Source of the DNA: Sporocytophaga myxococcoides
Lineage (GTDB): Bacteria > Bacteroidota > Bacteroidia > Cytophagales > Cytophagaceae
NCBI RefSeq assembly: GCF_000775915.1
Contig: NZ_BBLT01000001.1
Span: forward strand, 62,001-126,000
Direction: 5' to 3'
Length of the DNA stretch: 64,000 nucleotides
Each line of letters opens with the position of its first letter. Within the stretch, counting starts at the first letter, position 1. The position numbers and the translations under genes are program-made. Of the stretch, positions 45,058-54,185 are shown piece by piece. The notes under the pieces were generated by a model. It did no database searches, was not told the DNA's origin, and saw only the letters and a program-made list of their open reading frames with translations.

Positions 45058-46599
45058 ATGAATAAAATAATAAAAACCATATTCTTTTGTTTCATTTCAG
45101 TTTATTCGTTCGGCCAGAATAAATACTGGGTTAATTTTAAAGATAAAGATATTCAGAATTATGATTACGAAAAGTATTTAAGTTCCGAAACGATCAAAAA
45201 CAGAAAACGATTTAATCTGGCACTATATCAATACTCAGATGTGCCTGTTAATCCGCTATATATTAAGACGCTCACTAATTCCGGTATTGACATTCAAAGT
45301 AAATCACGATGGTTTAATTCCGTCTCTGTATTTCTTAATCAAGACCAGTTGAAGCAAATATCCGAAATGCCTTTTGTTGCATCAGTGGAACCGGTTAACA
45401 GGGATATTATCATTACTGGTAGCGAAACTAATTTGAAACCGGAAAACTATCATATCGCAATGATACAGATGCAGTCGAATGCAATGCTGGCTAAAAACCT
45501 TACAGGGGAAGGTGTTACCATAGGTGTAATAGATGCAGGTTTTCTTCAGGCTAATTCAGATAGATATCTTGTTCATTTATTTGAAGAAGAAAGGATTAAA
45601 GGCCAGAGAGATTTTCAGGATCCTTCCAGAAAGGACATAATGAGTGAATCTGCTACTGATGCTGATTCTCATGGAACAACCGTACTTCAGATGATAAGTG
45701 GATATTACCCCCAGCAGAAAACTCAGACAGGTTTGGCAGTAAACAGTAATTTTTACCTGGCAAGAACTGAAAATGGTGCAAGAGAATACAGAGGAGAAGA
45801 AGATAAGTGGATTGAAGCCATAGAATGGTTGGATAGTTTAGGAGTAAGGCTGGTGAATACTTCTCTGGGATATGCGATAAATATGGATGATCCTAAAGAA
45901 AATTATAAACCGGAAGAAATGAACGGAAAAACAACCAGAATAAGTAAAGCAGCTCAGACTGCAGTGGCAGATAAAGGAATATTTGTTGTTGTATCTGCAG
46001 GAAACGAAGGTAGTAATCCTGGTTGGAGAATTATTTCTTCTCCTGCTGATGCAGAAGGTGTATTATCTGTGGGAGCAACCAGAGACAGATATTGGGATAA
46101 AATTTCATACAGTAGCATTGGTCCTGAGTTTTTAAATTACATGAAACCTAATGTTAGCTGTTTTTCACCAAATGGTACTTCATTTTCTGCTCCCGCTGTT
46201 GCAGGATTTGTCGCTTGTCTGATGCAAATGGATCCTAATAAATCTAATAAGGAATTAAAAGCCATTATGGAAAAAAGCGGACATTTATATCCTTATGGGA
46301 ATAACTTTATCGGATATGGAGTTCCTCTTGCTTCAAGAGCCATAGCGCTAATGGAAAATCCAGATTTCAAGTTAACTCATTCTGATGAAAAACATGTTTC
46401 AGGCTCCAAGGTTCAGATAAAGATTGATAAAAATCTCAATGCAGATGTAGTTCTGTTTCACAAAAAGAATGAAACAATAGTAAAATACCAGGAAATCGGT
46501 ACGGTACACAAAGGCAGACTGAAAATCAAGAGAATACCAGGAATCGCCAGAACTACTGTAGCTTTTGGTCAGGAAGTACTGGAGATCATCTGGGACTAG
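45058..46599 (+). CDS. Exported S8 (subtilisin-like) serine peptidase
   Basis: A 513-residue secreted protease. A signal peptide (about 1-20) precedes a propeptide-like region. The catalytic domain has Asp159 (GVIDAGF), His205 (DSHGTTV) and Ser375 (NGTSFSAPA), so the triad is complete. A C-terminal domain of about 80 residues follows; I see no clear type IX secretion signal. The ATG at 45058 starts the signal peptide; a TTG three codons upstream is also in frame. It is the first gene of a long plus-strand run. Confidence 0.92.
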   Translation: MNKIIKTIFFCFISVYSFGQNKYWVNFKDKDIQNYDYEKYLSSETIKNRKRFNLALYQYSDVPVNPLYIKTLTNSGIDIQSKSRWFNSVSVFLNQDQLKQISEMPFVASVEPVNRDIIITGSETNLKPENYHIAMIQMQSNAMLAKNLTGEGVTIGVIDAGFLQANSDRYLVHLFEEERIKGQRDFQDPSRKDIMSESATDADSHGTTVLQMISGYYPQQKTQTGLAVNSNFYLARTENGAREYRGEEDKWIEAIEWLDSLGVRLVNTSLGYAINMDDPKENYKPEEMNGKTTRISKAAQTAVADKGIFVVVSAGNEGSNPGWRIISSPADAEGVLSVGATRDRYWDKISYSSIGPEFLNYMKPNVSCFSPNGTSFSAPAVAGFVACLMQMDPNKSNKELKAIMEKSGHLYPYGNNFIGYGVPLASRAIALMENPDFKLTHSDEKHVSGSKVQIKIDKNLNADVVLFHKKNETIVKYQEIGTVHKGRLKIKRIPGIARTTVAFGQEVLEIIWD

Positions 46600-46639
46600 T
46601 TGATTTCGATTTGTCAGTACTTATGAGTTAATTTGTTTA

Positions 46640-47872
46640 ATGAAAGATTATGAAATTTTTACCCTGAGCAATGGGCTCAGGGTTGTTCATAGATTTGTAT
46701 CCCATACTAAAATAGCCCATTGCGGATTTGTACTGGATGTTGGCAGCAGGGACGAGCATCCGGAGGAACATGGCATTGCCCACTTTTGGGAGCATATGGC
46801 TTTCAAGGGCACACAAAAACGTAAATCTTTTCATATCATCAACAGACTTGAGGTATTCGGAGGCGAGTTGAATGCATATACTACAAAAGAAAAAATCTGC
46901 TTTTATGCCTCAATCCTTGATGACCATTATGAAAAAGCAGTAGATCTGCTGGCTGACATAACTTTTAATTCTACATTTCCTGAGAAAGAAATAGAAAAAG
47001 AAAAAACTGTTATACTTGAAGAAATGTCAATGTATGAAGATTCTCCAGAAGAGTCCGTGCATGAAGATTTTGAAGAGCTCATTTATGGCAAGCATTCTTT
47101 AGCCCACACCATTCTGGGAAAAAATAATACGGTTAAATCATTTCAGAAAAAACATTTTATTGATTTTCTAAAAGAAAATCTTGATACCAGAAAAATCATA
47201 TTTTCTTCTGTCGGCAATATTCCTGTGAGTAAAGTAAAGAAACTTGCAGAAAAGTATTTTTCAGAAATTCCACTTAGAGCAGTTAAGAAAAAAAGGAGTC
47301 CATTTAATGCTTATAAGCCCAGAATCCTTGTGGTTAATAAGAAAATTCAACAAGCGCATTGTATATTGGGCAATAAAGCATATTCCATAAAAGATGAAAA
47401 GAGATTACCATTTTTTATGCTGATAAATCTACTGGGAGGGCCGAGCATGAACTCAAGGTTAAATATGTCTCTGAGAGAAAAACATGGTCTTGTATACAAT
47501 GTGGAAGCCAATTATAATTCATTTGTAGACACGGGTAACCTTTCAATATATTTCGGTACTGAAAAGAAGCAGGTTGAAAAAAGTCTTAACCTCGTTAAAA
47601 AAGAACTGCGGAAACTCAAAGACAATCCTCTTGGAAGTCTTCAATTGCATACCTGCAAGGAACAACTTATAGGACAATTAGCGATGGCAGAAGAAAGTAA
47701 TATTTCCTTCATGCAAATGATGGGAAAGAGCTTACTTGACCTTGGTCAGATTGAAGACCTGAATGAGATATTCAAAAAGATCCGAAAAACTTCTGCACTG
47801 GAGTTGCAGGAGATTGCGGAAGAAATCTTTGATGAAGATCAGTTTAGTTACCTCACTTACCTTCCTGAATAA
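46640..47872 (+). CDS. M16 family zinc peptidase
   Basis: A 410-residue single M16 unit with the inverted zinc motif HFWEH (His48, Glu51, His52) and the downstream Glu of the family in KTVILEEMSMYEDSPEE. There is no signal peptide, so it acts in the cytoplasm or is exported by another route. Relatives are the processing peptidases similar to PqqL and YmxG-type proteins. It follows the subtilase by 40 bases and precedes the methyltransferase by 4 bases. Confidence 0.92.
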   Translation: MKDYEIFTLSNGLRVVHRFVSHTKIAHCGFVLDVGSRDEHPEEHGIAHFWEHMAFKGTQKRKSFHIINRLEVFGGELNAYTTKEKICFYASILDDHYEKAVDLLADITFNSTFPEKEIEKEKTVILEEMSMYEDSPEESVHEDFEELIYGKHSLAHTILGKNNTVKSFQKKHFIDFLKENLDTRKIIFSSVGNIPVSKVKKLAEKYFSEIPLRAVKKKRSPFNAYKPRILVVNKKIQQAHCILGNKAYSIKDEKRLPFFMLINLLGGPSMNSRLNMSLREKHGLVYNVEANYNSFVDTGNLSIYFGTEKKQVEKSLNLVKKELRKLKDNPLGSLQLHTCKEQLIGQLAMAEESNISFMQMMGKSLLDLGQIEDLNEIFKKIRKTSALELQEIAEEIFDEDQFSYLTYLPE

Positions 47873-47876
47873 AATA

Positions 47877-48518
47877 ATGGAATTCATATCAAAAGATCTG
47901 GAACAATATGTAGAACAACATTCTACTCCTGAGTCAGACCTGCTAAAGAGACTTGACAGGGAAACACATGCCAAGATTTTAATGCCGAGAATGGTTTCCG
48001 GGCATATACAGGGAAGATTTCTTTCAATGATTTCTCATATGATTAAACCTCAAATTGTGCTTGAAATAGGTACTTTTACGGGGTATTCTGCTATTTGCCT
48101 AGCTGAAGGGTTACCTCCTGAAGGAAAACTCATTACAATTGATGTTAATGAAGAAATAGAGTCTTTTGCACGTAGCTTTATTGAAAAGTCAGATAAGGGA
48201 AAGCAGATTGAACAAAAAATAGGAAATGCTCTTGATATAATTCCAGAGCTGGATATGCAATTTGATCTTGTGTTCATAGATGCGGATAAAATCAATTATC
48301 AGAAATATTATGATCTGGTGTTTGACAAAGTTAAGCAAGGGGGATATATACTTGCTGATAACGTGCTTTGGAGCGGTAAGGTATTTAAAGATATTCCCAG
48401 GATGGATAAAGATACCAAAGCACTTATGGATTTTAATGACATGGTTCAGAATGATGAAAGGGTTGAAAATGTGATGTTACCTGTCAGAGACGGGCTTTTA
48501 CTGATAAGAAAAAAATGA
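47877..48518 (+). CDS. O-methyltransferase (caffeoyl-CoA type)
   Basis: A 213-residue SAM-dependent enzyme. The SAM site is VLEIGTFTGYSAICLAEGLP followed by LITIDVNEE; LVFIDADKINYQKYYDLV carries the metal-binding Asp. ILADNVLWSGKV is also typical of the O-methyltransferase family 3. The substrate is unknown. The ATG at 47877 gives the usual N-terminus; the frame is open upstream only within the M16 gene. The stop overlaps the next start as ATGA. Confidence 0.93.
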   Translation: MEFISKDLEQYVEQHSTPESDLLKRLDRETHAKILMPRMVSGHIQGRFLSMISHMIKPQIVLEIGTFTGYSAICLAEGLPPEGKLITIDVNEEIESFARSFIEKSDKGKQIEQKIGNALDIIPELDMQFDLVFIDADKINYQKYYDLVFDKVKQGGYILADNVLWSGKVFKDIPRMDKDTKALMDFNDMVQNDERVENVMLPVRDGLLLIRKK

Positions 48519-50362
48519 TGAGAAAAGGATTGTTTGTTTGGTTATTATTCATTCATCAGCTTGTACTTGGCCAGATCCCGGAAGTACCGGAAAAAATATA
48601 TTTTGTCGATATGGAGCTGAGGTTTACGGATAAAGCCAGAAAGACTATACAAGCAGAAGTAGATGCGCTCTATCGTAACCCAAAATATTTAGATTTAAAA
48701 GTTGAAAAAGCAGATTTATACTTTCCACTTGTAGAAAAAGTATTTAGAGAAGAGGATTTCCCGGATGAGTTTAAATACCTGGCTATCCAGGAAAGCAGCC
48801 TTGTTCCTGATGCTGTCTCTTCTTCAAAGGCTGTAGGATATTGGCAGTTTAAGAAGGAAAGTGCCATTGAAGTCGGACTGCGTGTGGATCATGATATCGA
48901 TGAGCGAATGAATATAGTCTCTGCTTCCAGAGGTGCCGCAAAATATCTTAAGAGAAACAATGCAACTTTGAACAACTGGATCTACGCTCTATTGTCCTAC
49001 AACCTTGGTCTTGGTGGAGTTCAGCCACATGTTGAAAAAAAATATGTTGGTAGTAAGAAGATGGAAATTGATGGCGGAATGCATTGGTATGTTATCAAGT
49101 TTCTGGCACATAAAATAGCTTACCAGGACAAAGTAGGTAAAAATCCCAAGCCAAATTTTAAACTTGTAGAATATACAAATTGTCATCATAAATCTCTTGA
49201 AGAAATAGCTGATGAAACCCGTGTAGCAAAAGAAGATGTGTTGAGCTATAACAAATGGGTATTGAGCAGAAAGATTCCTAATGATAAAACATATGTAGTT
49301 GTCTTGCTTTCAAAAGCAGATCAGCAGATAGTGATGGCAAGTCAGAATGAATCTGAAAAAGTGGTTAATTCAGAGAGAAAAGGGGGATGGCATTTATTCA
49401 GAAGGAAACAGGAAATTGTACCCGATATTCCTGTGGGTGAAATTCCTATTTTGTCAGAGATAAATGGATTAAAGGTAATTAAAGCAAAAGAAGGAGATTC
49501 ATTCGCTAAGCTGGCCTATCAGGGGGGAATTACAACAACTCAGCTTTTAGCTTATAATGATCTTAATACTTTCGATAAAGTGAAGCCAGGTAAGATCTAT
49601 TATCTGGAACCTAAAAGAAGCAGAGCTATTGTAATGTTTCATACAGTAAAGCCCGGAGAAACCCTCCAAGACGTTTCCGATCAATACGGAATTAGAGTTA
49701 ATGATATTAAGAGGAAAAACAGGATGAAGCTGTCTGAAAAGGCTCTTAAACCTGGACGAGTATTATGGCTGAAGAAAAGACGTCCAAAGGATACGCCAAT
49801 TGAAATTAAGCCTGTCATTATTGATAAGATTCCTGAGACAGTAAAGACTCCGGTTGAGAATAATGAGGTCATCAAAGATCTAAAAACTGAAGAAAAGCCG
49901 GAGGCAAAGGTTGTAGAAGCAAAGCCAGAGGTTAAAAATAAGGCGGCTGAACCAAAAGATGAGTCTATATTTATGGACAGCTATATCAGGACAACCGATC
50001 CGGATATTGAGAAAAATTATCAGATTCACATTGTGGAAACAGGTCAGACTTTATACGGTATCTCAAAAATGTATTCAACTACTGTTGATTCTCTTAAATA
50101 TTTTAATTACCTGGAAGGTGGCTTGAAACCAGGATATCAGTTAAAAATCAGAGAGATCAATACTACTCGCAAAACAGGAAGCACAGAAATTAAAGGTTCT
50201 GGATCAGGTAATTTTTTCATTCATAAAGTAGAGAAAGGAGAAACGCTTTACAGTATTTCAAGAAAATATAGTGTTTCGGTAAAGGAAATTCAGGAGTGGA
50301 ATAGTAAAAATGATAATGCGGTTTCAATTGGTGAAGAACTGAAAATTTTGAAGGTTAAGTAA
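48515..50362 (+). CDS. Lytic transglycosylase with multiple LysM domains (MltD-like)
   Basis: A 615-residue peptidoglycan enzyme. A signal peptide (about 1-19) leads to an SLT domain (about 70-200) with catalytic Glu93 in IQESSLVP and the supporting AVGYWQF. Five LysM or LysM-like modules bind glycan: about 227-270 (degenerate), 325-368, 378-420, 507-550 and 570-614. A Lys/Glu/Pro-rich linker separates the third and fourth. It probably cuts glycan strands at the outer leaflet or septum. It is translationally coupled to the methyltransferase gene. Confidence 0.93.
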   Translation: MMRKGLFVWLLFIHQLVLGQIPEVPEKIYFVDMELRFTDKARKTIQAEVDALYRNPKYLDLKVEKADLYFPLVEKVFREEDFPDEFKYLAIQESSLVPDAVSSSKAVGYWQFKKESAIEVGLRVDHDIDERMNIVSASRGAAKYLKRNNATLNNWIYALLSYNLGLGGVQPHVEKKYVGSKKMEIDGGMHWYVIKFLAHKIAYQDKVGKNPKPNFKLVEYTNCHHKSLEEIADETRVAKEDVLSYNKWVLSRKIPNDKTYVVVLLSKADQQIVMASQNESEKVVNSERKGGWHLFRRKQEIVPDIPVGEIPILSEINGLKVIKAKEGDSFAKLAYQGGITTTQLLAYNDLNTFDKVKPGKIYYLEPKRSRAIVMFHTVKPGETLQDVSDQYGIRVNDIKRKNRMKLSEKALKPGRVLWLKKRRPKDTPIEIKPVIIDKIPETVKTPVENNEVIKDLKTEEKPEAKVVEAKPEVKNKAAEPKDESIFMDSYIRTTDPDIEKNYQIHIVETGQTLYGISKMYSTTVDSLKYFNYLEGGLKPGYQLKIREINTTRKTGSTEIKGSGSGNFFIHKVEKGETLYSISRKYSVSVKEIQEWNSKNDNAVSIGEELKILKVK

Positions 50363-50425
50363 TATTTTGGCTTAACTTCAACAGAAGGTTTACTACAAAT
50401 TATCTAGATTTAAGATTAAAGAAGC

Positions 50426-53400
50426 TTGAATATCAAAAATCTAGATAAAAAAGGTTTAAACTCAATCCTTGAATCTGCTCCTGTTCCATTAGTTATTACA
50501 GACAGGACTTTTTCAGTACTCTACCTTAACAGAAAGGCAAAAGATCTGTTAGGTGAAAAGTACCTTGCGCGCAAGGAAGACAGTTTTCTTGAAATTTTTT
50601 CTCAGGATCTAAATTCAATTCCTTCTAATGCTTTGCCGGACAGTCCATCCCGAGTGCTTCTAGCACCATTTGGGAAAGAAGGAAAGTTTTATGAGTGTGA
50701 ACTCAATTATGACAAATCCAGTGATGATCAGATACTACACTTCTGGTTGAATGAAAAACAGGGCGGCTTCCTAAAAGGGGATTTTGCCAAACTCTTTGAT
50801 TCAGTTTTGGAAGGAATTTTTTTAATAGGTAATAATGGTATCATTCTCGAAGCAAATCCTGCAGCAGCAAGAATCTATAATTTATCTATAGAAACAATTA
50901 GGAATAGTAATATCAAAGATCTCTTCCCTCACCAGCCTGTAGAAGATCAAAACAGCTACTGGAATGGATTTATGAAGAATAAATTCATTGATGGTTTTTA
51001 TAAATATAAAATCAGCCAAGAGGAAATCAGATATATACAGTTCAGAGGAGTAGCAGACTTTCTCCCAGGTATTCATCTCGCTGTATTTGAAGATGCCACT
51101 GAAAGAACAAATGCAGGAAAAGCTTATAGGTCTTCAGCTGCAAGTCTTAATGCAATTTTTGAAAATAGTAATCAGTTTATATTTCTTTTCGACCTTCATG
51201 CTAAAATAGTAACTGCTAATACCAAAGCTTTTGAATGGATAGCAGATTTATTCACTACTAAAATTGTACTAGGTACACCTCTCTCAGGCCTTGAAAAGAA
51301 AGGGCTATCGTTTTTTTCGGTCTCTTTTTTTGAAGAGGTAAAAAAAGGATTATCGTTGGTAAAGGAATATAAACTTTCTTTAGCCAGGAAGGAACTAAGC
51401 TGGATAGAAGTAGATTATTTTCCAGTTTTTGAAAATGAAATAGTGGTGGGAGTCTGTATCAAAATTACAGACATTACAGAAAGAAAAAGAACTCAGGCTG
51501 TTCTTGAAGAAAAAGAAGCACGCTTTCGTTCTTTATTTCTTAATTCTTCAGATCTTATAATGGTTCTGGATGATTCTGGTACTATAAAGTACTCAAGTTC
51601 TTCCAGCAACAGGATCATTCAGATGAATGCAGAGGAACTGAGTGGTAAAAAGTATGTGTCATTTGTTCATTCTGAAGAGAAAGAAAGCTTTAATAACAAG
51701 TTTGAAAATATTTTACAGAATAAACTTCAGGTTTCTATAGAGCACCGCTTTGTTTCAGAGAGCGGTAAAACAGTATATGTAGATTGCATCTTCAATAATT
51801 TGACTGGAGACCCCTATGTCCAGGGAATTGTAGTGAATATGCGGGATATTTCAGAATCAAAGAGCAGAGAGGAATATTTACTGCTATTAGAGAGGGCCAT
51901 AGACAATAGTAAAAACGGTGTTATCATTACAGATTTTTTGCAGGACTATAATCCTGTTATCTATGCAAATAGAGCTATTGAGACAATTACAGGATACCCG
52001 ATTCATGAAGTAGTGGGTAAGAACAGCGAATTTCTGCTGGGACCTGAGCCAAATCTGAAAGATCTGAAAAGAATAGCAGAGGTTAAAAACAATACAATAC
52101 CTGTTAAAACAGTTGTAAAAAGCTATAAGAAAGACGGAACCTTATTTTATAAAGAATTATCAATTTCTCCCGTTTTTAACAAAGAGGGGTTATTAACAAA
52201 TTTAATCGGAATATTAAATGATGATTCGGAAAGGATAATTGCGGAAAAGTCATTACTAGAAGTTTCTAAAGGAATTGATGATAATAACTCCAACGCATTT
52301 TATGCTTCACTTGCAGAACATTTAGGAAAGCATTTTGCTGCTGATCATATACTTTTCATTGAGAAAGAAGAAGACGGAAGAATTTTAATTAAAGGACAAT
52401 GGAGTTCACAGTTTGATGAGTTCACAGTTTCAAATGATCAAAAGAATCCTTTCTGGTCAAGAGTATTCAGCGAAACCTCATTTTTTCATTATGAAGAGGA
52501 ATTAAAAGAATTTCCGGAAATCTATAACAAGGGCATTCGAAACCTTTGTGCCTTACCTCTAACAGGCAATTCAGGTAATTCAATTGGAGTTATTTTATTA
52601 TTGAGAAAAGGGAAATTTTTAAATCACGCCTTTCTTGAAATAATATTAAATCTACTTTCATTACGTCTGCTTGCTGAATTTGAAAGAGACAGGAATATTT
52701 CTGCATTGCTGTCAAGTGAGGGAAAATTCAGGAGCCTTGCAGAAAATTCTCCGGATATCATTTACATTATAAATCTTGAAGAAAGAAAGATTAAATATTT
52801 TAACAGAGATAAAATTCTGGGATTTCCCTCGACTGACCTTATTTATTCAGATGCCTGGGAAAAAATAGTCCATCAGGATGATGTAAATAAGGTTGCAAGG
52901 CATTGGAATAAATATTTAAAATCCAAAGGAGTGGACAGTGCTTCCATTGAGTACAGGCTGAAGCATAAAAATGGTTATTATGAATGGGTAAACAATCGTC
53001 ATGTAATAATAGAAAGGGATCCGGGAGGAAAGCCCTTGAATGTGCTTCTGAATATTACTGTTATAACTAATAGGAAAAGAGCTGAAGATGCTTTAAGAGA
53101 AAACCAGGCAAGGCTTACGGCACTGATAGAGAATACAAACGATATTGTCTGGTCAATCAATACACAATATCATTTCACAACAATGAACAATGCTTTTCAG
53201 GCATTTGCAAGAAAATATTTTCATTATGAGGCAAGGGTTGGGGATAAATTAACAGATATCTTTCCTTCACAAGTCAGAGATTATTGGAAAGAACAGCATA
53301 CAAGAGCATTGAAAGGAGAACGATTTGCGGTTGAATTACAGATCCCTGATGATTTTCTATCCTTTGAAATCAATTTTAACCCGATTTATTCAGATAAGGA

Positions 53401-54160
53401 AGAGATAAGTGGTGCCAGCGTATTTGCAAGAGATATTACTCAAAGAAAAAAAACTGAAAATGAGATTATTCAGGCCAATTTTGAACTGGATAGCTTCGTT
53501 TACAGAGCATCTCATGATCTCAGAGCTCCGCTTCGGTCAGTATTAGGTCTTATTTCTCTTGTGAAATTAGAGGAGAATGAAGATCAAAGAAATTATTATC
53601 TTAAATTGGTTGAAAAAAGCATAGATAAACTGGATTACTTTATTTCCGATTTAACAGATTTTTCCCGAAACAGCAGGACGGAAATTGAAATTGAAAAAAT
53701 AGACTTTAACGCTACAATAGCAGATTGTATTGATAATCTGAAATATATGGAAAAGGCAGAGGAGATAGAAATGAGGAAAAATTTTATGACAAATGTTCCT
53801 TTTTATTCAGATTCAAGAAGAATCACTATTATTTTTCAAAATCTGTTAAGTAATGCAATTAAGTATCAAAATCATAAGAGTGTTAAACCTTTTGTTGAAT
53901 TATCAGTAACAACCTTTCCGGATAGAGCCGAGATATCAATCACAGATAATGGAAGAGGTATTCGAGAAGAATATTTGAATAAAGTATTTAATATGTTTTT
54001 TAGAGCATCTCAAGATTCTTATGGCTCAGGATTAGGTCTTTATATTACCAAACAGGTCGTTGAAAAGTTAAATGGGAAAATTGAAGTTTTTTCCCAATTT
54101 GGAAAAGGCACAACATTCCGCCTAAATCTTCCTAATTTGGAAAATAATAATTATTATTAG
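50426..54160 (+). CDS. Cytoplasmic multi-PAS sensor histidine kinase
   Basis: A 1244-residue soluble kinase with no membrane helix. Seven PAS domains start near residues 15, 122, 238, 365, 488, 767 and 895, with one GAF domain at about 610-755. The dimerisation domain has His1030 in YRASHDLRAPLRS. The ATPase domain has LLSNAIKYQ, DNGRGI and YGSGLGLYI. The C-terminal kinase core is closely similar to that of the next gene. The start is the only standard one possible: TTG at 50426, with a stop three codons upstream. It has no receiver of its own and probably signals through the lone receiver at 56939. Confidence 0.92.
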   Translation: MNIKNLDKKGLNSILESAPVPLVITDRTFSVLYLNRKAKDLLGEKYLARKEDSFLEIFSQDLNSIPSNALPDSPSRVLLAPFGKEGKFYECELNYDKSSDDQILHFWLNEKQGGFLKGDFAKLFDSVLEGIFLIGNNGIILEANPAAARIYNLSIETIRNSNIKDLFPHQPVEDQNSYWNGFMKNKFIDGFYKYKISQEEIRYIQFRGVADFLPGIHLAVFEDATERTNAGKAYRSSAASLNAIFENSNQFIFLFDLHAKIVTANTKAFEWIADLFTTKIVLGTPLSGLEKKGLSFFSVSFFEEVKKGLSLVKEYKLSLARKELSWIEVDYFPVFENEIVVGVCIKITDITERKRTQAVLEEKEARFRSLFLNSSDLIMVLDDSGTIKYSSSSSNRIIQMNAEELSGKKYVSFVHSEEKESFNNKFENILQNKLQVSIEHRFVSESGKTVYVDCIFNNLTGDPYVQGIVVNMRDISESKSREEYLLLLERAIDNSKNGVIITDFLQDYNPVIYANRAIETITGYPIHEVVGKNSEFLLGPEPNLKDLKRIAEVKNNTIPVKTVVKSYKKDGTLFYKELSISPVFNKEGLLTNLIGILNDDSERIIAEKSLLEVSKGIDDNNSNAFYASLAEHLGKHFAADHILFIEKEEDGRILIKGQWSSQFDEFTVSNDQKNPFWSRVFSETSFFHYEEELKEFPEIYNKGIRNLCALPLTGNSGNSIGVILLLRKGKFLNHAFLEIILNLLSLRLLAEFERDRNISALLSSEGKFRSLAENSPDIIYIINLEERKIKYFNRDKILGFPSTDLIYSDAWEKIVHQDDVNKVARHWNKYLKSKGVDSASIEYRLKHKNGYYEWVNNRHVIIERDPGGKPLNVLLNITVITNRKRAEDALRENQARLTALIENTNDIVWSINTQYHFTTMNNAFQAFARKYFHYEARVGDKLTDIFPSQVRDYWKEQHTRALKGERFAVELQIPDDFLSFEINFNPIYSDKEEISGASVFARDITQRKKTENEIIQANFELDSFVYRASHDLRAPLRSVLGLISLVKLEENEDQRNYYLKLVEKSIDKLDYFISDLTDFSRNSRTEIEIEKIDFNATIADCIDNLKYMEKAEEIEMRKNFMTNVPFYSDSRRITIIFQNLLSNAIKYQNHKSVKPFVELSVTTFPDRAEISITDNGRGIREEYLNKVFNMFFRASQDSYGSGLGLYITKQVVEKLNGKIEVFSQFGKGTTFRLNLPNLENNNYY

Positions 54161-54185
54161 TATTATTTTAAGTTTGTAGAATAGG

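Noticed and set aside
47763-47876. Upstream extension of the O-methyltransferase frame
   Set aside because: It lies within the M16 gene and is low in similarity to the enzyme; the ATG at 47877 gives the normal start.
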